From contig JAKBMG010000014.1 in assembly GCA_021831685.1 (NCBI GenBank), forward strand, positions 1-41,556: DNA of 41,556 nucleotides. The letters run 5' to 3'. The notes beneath the pieces were generated by a model, which was not told the DNA's origin, searched no databases, and was given only the letters and a program-made list of their open reading frames with translations. Origin of the DNA: Bacteroidota bacterium (lineage in GTDB: Bacteria; Bacteroidota; Ignavibacteria; Ignavibacteriales; Ignavibacteriaceae). Shown here piece by piece: positions 35,676 to 41,556 of the stretch; positions within the stretch are counted from its first letter, which is position 1; each line of letters starts with the position of its first letter. A program made the position numbers and the translations under genes.

Positions 35676-38033
35676 ATGCAAAATTCTAAGACCGAACTTC
35701 TTAACAAAATTAGCAACCTGCTAAATCTTGCTGCCACGTCTTCGCCTGATTTGCCAAATGAGATATGCAGATTTTTAGTAGATGAGTATGAATTACAAGC
35801 TGTTGCTTTATTTAAATTAGATGAACAAAATAAGCTTACTCTAAAGGGTAAATCAAATGATGTAAAAAAATCATATCCTTTAAATTCTGTTTACGAGTGT
35901 AAGTCATGCAATCTTCTCAAGGAACAGAATAAAAACATTTCGTTAAATACTCAGAATAATTGTGAAATCCAGGTATCGGAATATGTCATTTACGAATCTT
36001 GCTTGATCATAAAATCTTCTGTTAAGAATGTAGCTTTGTTAAAACTAGCTAAAAAAACAGCCTTTACCCCCGCGGATAAAGAAAATTTTGAGGCAGTTGC
36101 TAATGCTCTTTCAAGTATTATTAATCTTTGGTCTGATAATGATAAGTCCGCTACTGTTTCAACTGCCGAACTTATTTCTGAAATTGCCCAGGAGCTTAGA
36201 ACCCCAACCAACAGCATCATGGGATTTGCTTCGCTTTTATATGAAGATAAATTAACTCCGACTCAAACCGAATATGTATCCACTCTAAAAGAAAGCGCCT
36301 TCAACCTTCTTGCCGTCATAAATGATTTAATAGACCTCGCAAAAGTTGATACCGGCACATGCAAACTTGCTTTGTCTAACACCAACATTAAAGTTTTTGT
36401 TGATGAAGTCATTAAAATATTCAACGAGAAAATCAATAAAAATAAAATTGAGTTTATTGTAAACATAGATAAAACCTTGCCGGAGACGATGAGACTCGAC
36501 GTGCAAAAACTTCGGTTTATTTTTTCAAATATTATAACTTATGCCTTGAGATTAACAGAGAAAGGAAAGATATCTATTTCAGTTTCTGCTGGAAACCTAA
36601 ATAAAGTAAACTTTAAAATCAGCGATACAAGCTCGGGCATTTCAGCTAATAAACTGAAAGACATTTTTAAACCTTTTTCGCTTTTCGAACTTGGAAATCC
36701 TAAGATAGGCAACACGACAGGATTAAGCCTCTTGCTTGCAAAAAGATATATTGAACTTTTAAATGGCGAGATAGAGGTAACAAGTTCCTTGGGAAAAGGA
36801 ACTACATACAGCTTTAGCATCAACTCCGAAAATATTTCAACAATTGAAGCACAAATAAGTACTTTACCTAAACCCGGTAAGAAGAATAAAGTTTTGGTTG
36901 TGGAAGATGATTACGCCACCTCAAAGCTTTTAAGTAACTATTTAAATAAATGGGGATACGAACCAACAATCGTTAACTCAGCGGAGCAAGCTCTAAAAAT
37001 AATTGACAAAGAAATTTTCCTTGCCGTACTAATGGATATTATTTTACCGGATGCTAACGGTTTTGAATTGCTTAAAAGAATCCGGGAACATAAGAACGCA
37101 AAAAATACTCCGGTTATAGTGTGCTCGGTTGAAGCTGAACAGCAGAAGGCTTTTTTGATGGGAGCCGTCGAATATTTTGTAAAGCCGATTCAATATAAGT
37201 TTCTCATCGAAGTTTTAACAAGTTACAGACTTAAAAAAGATTCCAATATTTTAATTGTTGATGATGATGTCCCAACTTTAAGTTTGATAAAAGAAGCTAT
37301 TGAACAAGCCGGATTCAATGCAATTGCAGAGTCACATTCTTCCCGCGTGATGAATATGATTGAAGCAATAAACCTTGATCTTGCCATCATAGACCTTGAT
37401 ATGCCTGAAATTAACGGCTTCGACCTGATAAAGCAAATTAAATCCAAACCAAAATTTTCAAATCTGCCTATTGTAATTTATACTGGTAAAGAAAATTACC
37501 AGGAGGATATTAAAAAAATTGACGGAATGTTTTCCGATCTACTTAAGAAAAGCAGTACAAATATTGAGCAGCTTTCCGATACTATAAATCAGATGATTAA
37601 CCGCTTTGATGAGCCACCTACACCTGAAGAAATTGCAAGCAAAAAGGATCCTATCAAAATTCTTTTAGTTGAAGATTACAAACATTCTCAGATTATTGTT
37701 ACCAGACTTCTTAAGAAAAACAATTTTGAATCTATTGTAGTTGTAGAAAACGGTGCAGAAGCAGTTGAAGCTGTGCAAAAGCAAAAATTTAATCTGATAC
37801 TTATGGATATGCAGATGCCGGTGATGAATGGTTTTGAAGCTACTGAAAAAATACGGCAGATGAAAGAATATAAAGAAATACCCATCATTGCTTTAACTGC
37901 TTTTGCTATGAAAGGTGACAGGGAAAAATGCTTAGAATCCGGCGCAACGGATTATATCCCTAAACCAATTGATAGCCAGGAATTTATAGAGAAAGTTAAA
38001 TATTATACCCTTAACAAAGTTAATTCTGTTTAA
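35676..38033 (+). CDS. Hybrid histidine-kinase-like protein with three receivers and a glutamine in place of the phospho-histidine
   Basis: This 785-aa protein has an N-terminal GAF-like domain (about 8-150), a HisKA-like helix pair (about 160-230), an ATPase-like domain (about 270-385) and three receiver domains (about 406-522, 526-642, 660-780). The H-box reads IAQELRTPTNSI with Gln172 where the phospho-acceptor His should be. The N-box second Asn is Tyr289, the first Gly of the DxGxG box is Ser319 and GLGL reads GLSL (Ser351). All three receivers keep acidic pairs and phospho-Asp (D454, D573, D711). It is therefore probably a pseudokinase scaffold or phosphate sink fed by another kinase (inference). 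No membrane segment is seen, so it should be cytoplasmic. It is divergent from the receiver-cyclase gene. Confidence 0.9.
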   Translation: MQNSKTELLNKISNLLNLAATSSPDLPNEICRFLVDEYELQAVALFKLDEQNKLTLKGKSNDVKKSYPLNSVYECKSCNLLKEQNKNISLNTQNNCEIQVSEYVIYESCLIIKSSVKNVALLKLAKKTAFTPADKENFEAVANALSSIINLWSDNDKSATVSTAELISEIAQELRTPTNSIMGFASLLYEDKLTPTQTEYVSTLKESAFNLLAVINDLIDLAKVDTGTCKLALSNTNIKVFVDEVIKIFNEKINKNKIEFIVNIDKTLPETMRLDVQKLRFIFSNIITYALRLTEKGKISISVSAGNLNKVNFKISDTSSGISANKLKDIFKPFSLFELGNPKIGNTTGLSLLLAKRYIELLNGEIEVTSSLGKGTTYSFSINSENISTIEAQISTLPKPGKKNKVLVVEDDYATSKLLSNYLNKWGYEPTIVNSAEQALKIIDKEIFLAVLMDIILPDANGFELLKRIREHKNAKNTPVIVCSVEAEQQKAFLMGAVEYFVKPIQYKFLIEVLTSYRLKKDSNILIVDDDVPTLSLIKEAIEQAGFNAIAESHSSRVMNMIEAINLDLAIIDLDMPEINGFDLIKQIKSKPKFSNLPIVIYTGKENYQEDIKKIDGMFSDLLKKSSTNIEQLSDTINQMINRFDEPPTPEEIASKKDPIKILLVEDYKHSQIIVTRLLKKNNFESIVVVENGAEAVEAVQKQKFNLILMDMQMPVMNGFEATEKIRQMKEYKEIPIIALTAFAMKGDREKCLESGATDYIPKPIDSQEFIEKVKYYTLNKVNSV

Positions 38034-38126
38034 TTTTTTAATCTTATACTCAAGTTTTTACTAAAAAGATCACACCACATAAATTCCTTGATGTATTATT
38101 AATTTTTATCTCAATTCGAGTTTCTT

Positions 38127-39590
38127 ATGATTAGCGAAAAACCAAGAGTCAGATTTGCCCCGAGTCCCACTGGCTATTTGCATGTAGGCGGACTTCGCAC
38201 AGCATTGTATAACTATCTGTTTGCAAAACATAACGACGGAAAATTTGTTCTTAGAATTGAAGATACCGACCGGAACCGGTATGTTGAAGGAGCCGTTGAA
38301 AATTTGATTGAATCATTGAAATGGTGTGGACTTGAATACGACGAAGGACCAAATATCGGCGGTCAATTTGGTCCGTACATGCAATCTCAGAGGCTTGACC
38401 TTTACAAGAAATATGCAGCCGATCTTATTGCAAACGGCAAAGCATATTATTGCTTCTGTACACCCGAACGGCTTGAAAAACTGCGCGAAGAACAACAGCG
38501 TCAAAAACTTCCCCAGGCAAAATATGATAAGCATTGCCTTCATTTGAATAAAGAAGAAATCGAAGAAAATCTCTCAAAAGGTGTACCCCACGTGGTACGC
38601 TTAGATGTCGAAGCCAATAAAAAAATAATCTTTAATGATGTCGTACGAGGACAGGTAGAGTTCAATAGCAGTAATGTTGATGATCAGGTCCTGATTAAAA
38701 GCGATGGTTATCCTACATATCACCTTGCCAATGTGGTTGATGATCATTTAATGAAAATTACGCATGTTATTCGCGGTGAGGAATGGCTTTCATCTACGCC
38801 AAAACATGTATTACTATATGACTTCTTTGACTGGGAAAAACCCATATTTGCACATCTTCCGTTATTGCTTAATCCTGACCGTTCGAAACTAAGCAAACGT
38901 CAGGGCGATGTTGCAGTTGAAGATTACCGCATAAAAGGATTTTTGAAAGAAGCACTAATTAATTTTGTTGCTTTACTTGGATGGAACGCCGGAGACGATA
39001 AAGAATTTTATTACATGAATGAACTCATAGAAAATTTTTCACTCGAAAGGGTAAATAAATCAGGTGCTGTTTTTGATTTAGAAAAACTAAATTGGCTTAA
39101 TGCAGAGCATCTCCGCAAAAAACCGAACACTGACATTTTGCAAATGATCAAAGAGGAAGGTAAAAAATTAAATATCGACTATCAGAATTTTAGTGACGAT
39201 TATTTATTAAGAATTATTTCAGTAATGAAAGAACGGGTTTCTTTTGTAAATGAGTATTTCACTAAAAGTTTCTTTTTCTTTGAAGCTCCCCAAACTTATG
39301 AGCAAGCTGCGATAGAGAAAAACTGGAAATCAGAAACTCCTGAACAACTCAATAAATTACACAATGCTTTTGCCTCTCTTGCAAATCCGTTAAAGGAAGA
39401 TTACGAAAATACTTTGGCGAAAGTTGCTGAGGAATTAAATATCGGCAAAGGGAAATTGATTCACCCATTGCGATTAGCTGTATCAGGCATGAGTGCAGGC
39501 CCCGGTGTATTTGATATCCTATTTATCCTTGGCAAAGACGAAACCATTAAGAGGATTAGAGCAGCAATCGATAAAATAGGAAAGTCTTAA
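38127..39590 (+). CDS. gltX: Glutamyl-tRNA synthetase
   Basis: This 487-aa class I synthetase charges tRNA-Glu, and in organisms with the amidotransferase route may also charge tRNA-Gln. The HIGH-type motif is SPTGYLHVGG (residues about 13-22) and the KMSKS counterpart is KLSKRQGD. The DTDRNR segment typical of GluRS is present. Length is normal. It starts 93 bp after the kinase-like gene and probably has its own promoter. Confidence 0.96.
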   Translation: MISEKPRVRFAPSPTGYLHVGGLRTALYNYLFAKHNDGKFVLRIEDTDRNRYVEGAVENLIESLKWCGLEYDEGPNIGGQFGPYMQSQRLDLYKKYAADLIANGKAYYCFCTPERLEKLREEQQRQKLPQAKYDKHCLHLNKEEIEENLSKGVPHVVRLDVEANKKIIFNDVVRGQVEFNSSNVDDQVLIKSDGYPTYHLANVVDDHLMKITHVIRGEEWLSSTPKHVLLYDFFDWEKPIFAHLPLLLNPDRSKLSKRQGDVAVEDYRIKGFLKEALINFVALLGWNAGDDKEFYYMNELIENFSLERVNKSGAVFDLEKLNWLNAEHLRKKPNTDILQMIKEEGKKLNIDYQNFSDDYLLRIISVMKERVSFVNEYFTKSFFFFEAPQTYEQAAIEKNWKSETPEQLNKLHNAFASLANPLKEDYENTLAKVAEELNIGKGKLIHPLRLAVSGMSAGPGVFDILFILGKDETIKRIRAAIDKIGKS

Positions 39591-39740
39591 ACAGGATAAG
39601 TTCTGTGTCGCCACTCTGTGGCTCTTAGATATTTTTTGTTGATGATTATTGCTACTAATGAATCGCCCCGCCGGGTTTTTTTTATACAATAATAAATTAT
39701 TGTGCAATGTTATAATCTCAATCAATTAGAAACATAAGTT

Positions 39741-40421
39741 TTATTCCGGTAATTGATATCCGCTAAGTTTTTTTTGGTGCGCTATAATTTCTGCTTCAAC
39801 TAAAAAAATAACATCCTCGGAAATATTAGTAGCATGGTCTGCAAGGCGTTCAATCTGCCGGGAAAGCACTATTAAATGCGCACAGGCTTCGGTAATCTCA
39901 GGGTTGGATTGAATTTTTTCTACAAGCTGTTTAAATATTTTTTTATTATAATCATCAACAATATCGTCTTTTTTCCAGATTGTTTTTGCTAATTCGCTAT
40001 CGCAGTTTATAAATGAAGTAATAGCATCCTTAACCATTTCACGAGTAATTTTAGCCATATCCGGAAGATCTGTTTGAACTATTATATCACGAAAGTTTTC
40101 AGTTTTTTTAACACGCTGAGCTATGTTAACCGCAATATCACCGCAGCGCTCAAGCTGGCTGTCAATTTTAATTGCCGTCAATATAAAACGAAGATCGGTA
40201 GCAACTGGTTGATATAGTGCAAGCAAGTTTTCACATTGAGCCATAATTAGATTATCGTAAGCATCTACTTCCCTATCTCTTTGTTTGATTTCCTTAAACA
40301 GTCTGACTCCGGAGTCTTCCATATCCTTAAAACTATTTTCAACTTGATCGTCGACAATCGACGCCATTTTGTTTATGGTAGTTTTTAGTTCTTCAAGCTC
40401 TTTTTCAAAATGTCTTTCCAT
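39741..40421 (-). CDS. phoU: Phosphate-signalling accessory protein PhoU
   Basis: This 226-aa protein is all-helical with two PhoU three-helix repeats; the metal-contact stretch of repeat 1 (AVNIAQRVKKTE, preceded by IDSQLERCGDI) and of repeat 2 (RQIERLADHATNISED) are clear. PhoU links the Pst transporter to PhoR and dampens phosphate uptake and Pho-regulon output. It is downstream of pstB on the same strand, the usual order. Confidence 0.96.
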   Translation of the reverse strand: MERHFEKELEELKTTINKMASIVDDQVENSFKDMEDSGVRLFKEIKQRDREVDAYDNLIMAQCENLLALYQPVATDLRFILTAIKIDSQLERCGDIAVNIAQRVKKTENFRDIIVQTDLPDMAKITREMVKDAITSFINCDSELAKTIWKKDDIVDDYNKKIFKQLVEKIQSNPEITEACAHLIVLSRQIERLADHATNISEDVIFLVEAEIIAHQKKLSGYQLPE

Positions 40422-40527
40422 CTTTTCCTGATATCCTTTAACTTAAAAATCTTATCCTTACACTTAAACTTGAACTTAAACTCGAAAGAATAGGTTCAAT
40501 TGTAAGTTCACGAGTATTGTAAATATT

Positions 40528-41337
40528 TTAGCCAAACCTGCCTGTAATATAGTCTTCAGTTTGTTTTTTAGCCGGAGCGACGAACATTTTTTTGGTCTCT
40601 GAATATTCGATTAACTCGCCCATATAGAAAAATGTTGTAAAGTCACTCACCCGAGCCGCTTGCTGCATATTGTGAGTAACAATAACTATTGTATAATCTT
40701 TTTTCAATTCAAAAATAAGCTCTTCAATTTTTGTAGTAGAAAGAGGATCAAGCGCGCTTGCAGGCTCATCCATTAAAATTACTTCGGGATTTATTGCAAT
40801 TGTTCGCGCAATACATAAGCGTTGCTGCTGCCCCCCGGAGATGTCTGCGCCCGATTTGTGCAATATATCTTTTACTTCATCCCAAAGAGCGGCCTGTATT
40901 AAGCTTTTTTCTACAATTTCAGCAAGTGCTTTTTTATTATGAAAACCGTTTAATTTTAATCCAGCTACAACATTATTGAAAATTGACATTGTAGGGAATG
41001 GATTTGGCTTTTGAAAAACCATACCGATTTTTCTTCTCAAATATACGGGATCTTGTTTCATAATATCCTCACCGTCAAATATAATACTGCCGGTCATTGT
41101 TCCCCCAACGACCTCATGCATTCGGTTTAGGCTTCGTAAAAAAGTTGATTTACCGCAGCCTGATGGGCCAATAATGGCAAGAACCCTTTTTTCTGGAATC
41201 GTCATAGAAATATTTTTAAGAACTTTCGTCTTCCCAAAATAAGCAGAAAGGTCTTTCACCGAAATCTTTATTGCATCATGCTTATGATGAGTAGCTTTTG
41301 ACGTTATTTCGTTATTTGTCTGAGCGTTAAATACCAT
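40528..41337 (-). CDS. pstB: Phosphate ABC transporter ATP-binding protein
   Basis: This 269-aa ATPase drives high-affinity phosphate import with PstA, PstC and PstS. Walker A is GPSGCGKST, the signature ISGGQQQR and Walker [14 protein letters not shown]. The N-terminal ~22 residues before [11 protein letters not shown] are an extension, so a later start is possible, though none is clearly better. It begins 5 bp after the pstA stop. Confidence 0.97.
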   Translation of the reverse strand: MVFNAQTNNEITSKATHHKHDAIKISVKDLSAYFGKTKVLKNISMTIPEKRVLAIIGPSGCGKSTFLRSLNRMHEVVGGTMTGSIIFDGEDIMKQDPVYLRRKIGMVFQKPNPFPTMSIFNNVVAGLKLNGFHNKKALAEIVEKSLIQAALWDEVKDILHKSGADISGGQQQRLCIARTIAINPEVILMDEPASALDPLSTTKIEELIFELKKDYTIVIVTHNMQQAARVSDFTTFFYMGELIEYSETKKMFVAPAKKQTEDYITGRFG

Positions 41338-41342
41338 TTAAT

Positions 41343-41556
41343 TTACGTTCTATATTTTGATCTAGTAATAATTCTGAAAATTAGACTTAAAAGAGAAATA
41401 AGGATAATTAACACAAGCGCTGCAGTCCATGCCTGATCATTCCAATCCTTAAAGGGTGAAGAAGCGTACTGATATATATAAACTGTAAGAGATGCTATCG
41501 GTTGGAAAATATTCGTTGACCAAAATCTATTTCCGAGCGAAGTAAACAAAAGAGGC
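41343..41556 (-). CDS. pstA: Phosphate ABC transporter permease PstA, C-terminal part only
   Basis: The frame is open to the right edge and continues upstream of the first in-window Met (PLLFTSLGNRFWS). The C-terminal 71 residues include SLTVYIYQYAS and a final membrane helix (AALVLIILISLLSLIFRII), as in PstA. Position directly before pstB supports this. The rest of the gene lies outside the window. Confidence 0.9.
   Translation of the reverse strand, partial: PLLFTSLGNRFWSTNIFQPIASLTVYIYQYASSPFKDWNDQAWTAALVLIILISLLSLIFRIITRSKYRT

Noticed and set aside
39601-39680. Terminator after gltX
   Set aside because: A GCCAC-TCT-GTGGC hairpin and a later T-run near 39676 are present but not adjacent; no convincing combined structure.

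Overview
The window is AT-rich chromosomal DNA from a Bacteroidota-type bacterium, most likely the Ignavibacteria/Melioribacter side of the FCB group. Four secreted proteins end in a type IX secretion (T9SS) C-terminal domain with the NYPNPFNP motif common in that lineage. There is also an ECF sigma/FecR/STN-TonB receptor signalling set and several outer-membrane beta-barrel families of the same phylum. I see no rRNA, tRNA, CRISPR array, phage or transposase gene. Taxonomy is inferred from protein style only.

Region 1 (1-12494, all minus strand) looks like a glycan-sensing and glycan-use locus. In transcription order it holds an ECF sigma factor, a FecR anti-sigma factor, a LacI-family regulator, a large TonB-dependent receptor with an N-terminal STN signalling domain, a secreted beta-helix-like protein, a secreted FG-GAP/F5-8C protein and a secreted GH99/GH71-like hydrolase cut by the left edge. 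No SusD is visible. The three secreted genes have been reshuffled: a 211-bp direct repeat carries the same terminator, ribosome binding site and signal peptide in front of two unrelated mature proteins, and two of the three share nearly identical sorting-domain DNA.

Region 2 (12620-18426) holds cell-envelope proteins of unknown role: a T9SS cargo, a lipoprotein and an outer-membrane barrel on the minus strand, and a DUF6588-like protein facing away across a 763-bp spacer that contains an 18-bp inverted repeat.

Region 3 (18906-26874, plus strand) has leuS, a 494-bp cassette with 24-bp terminal inverted repeats around a GxxExxY/PD-(D/E)XK-like gene, serS, and a heterodimer-type ABC exporter pair with one degenerate ATP site.

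Region 4 (26916-30419) is a compact bacterial ceramide (sphingolipid) set: a CerR-like reductase, serine palmitoyltransferase and a ceramide-synthase-like N-acyltransferase. The palmitoyltransferase is broken by a one-base deletion in an A run, either a sequencing error or a real mutation.

Region 5 (30527-38033) has a DUF4835 protein, a PorV/PorQ-like barrel and a helix-hairpin-helix barrel protein. They are followed by a divergent signalling pair: a receiver-cyclase lacking the usual transition-state arginine, and a hybrid histidine-kinase-like protein with three receivers whose phospho-acceptor histidine is glutamine and whose ATP-binding motifs are degraded. This is the most unusual protein architecture here.

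Region 6 (38127-41556) holds gltX and the phosphate-uptake genes phoU, pstB and the end of pstA. Palindromic intergenic repeats related to each other lie at 10484-10586 and 18676-18806.
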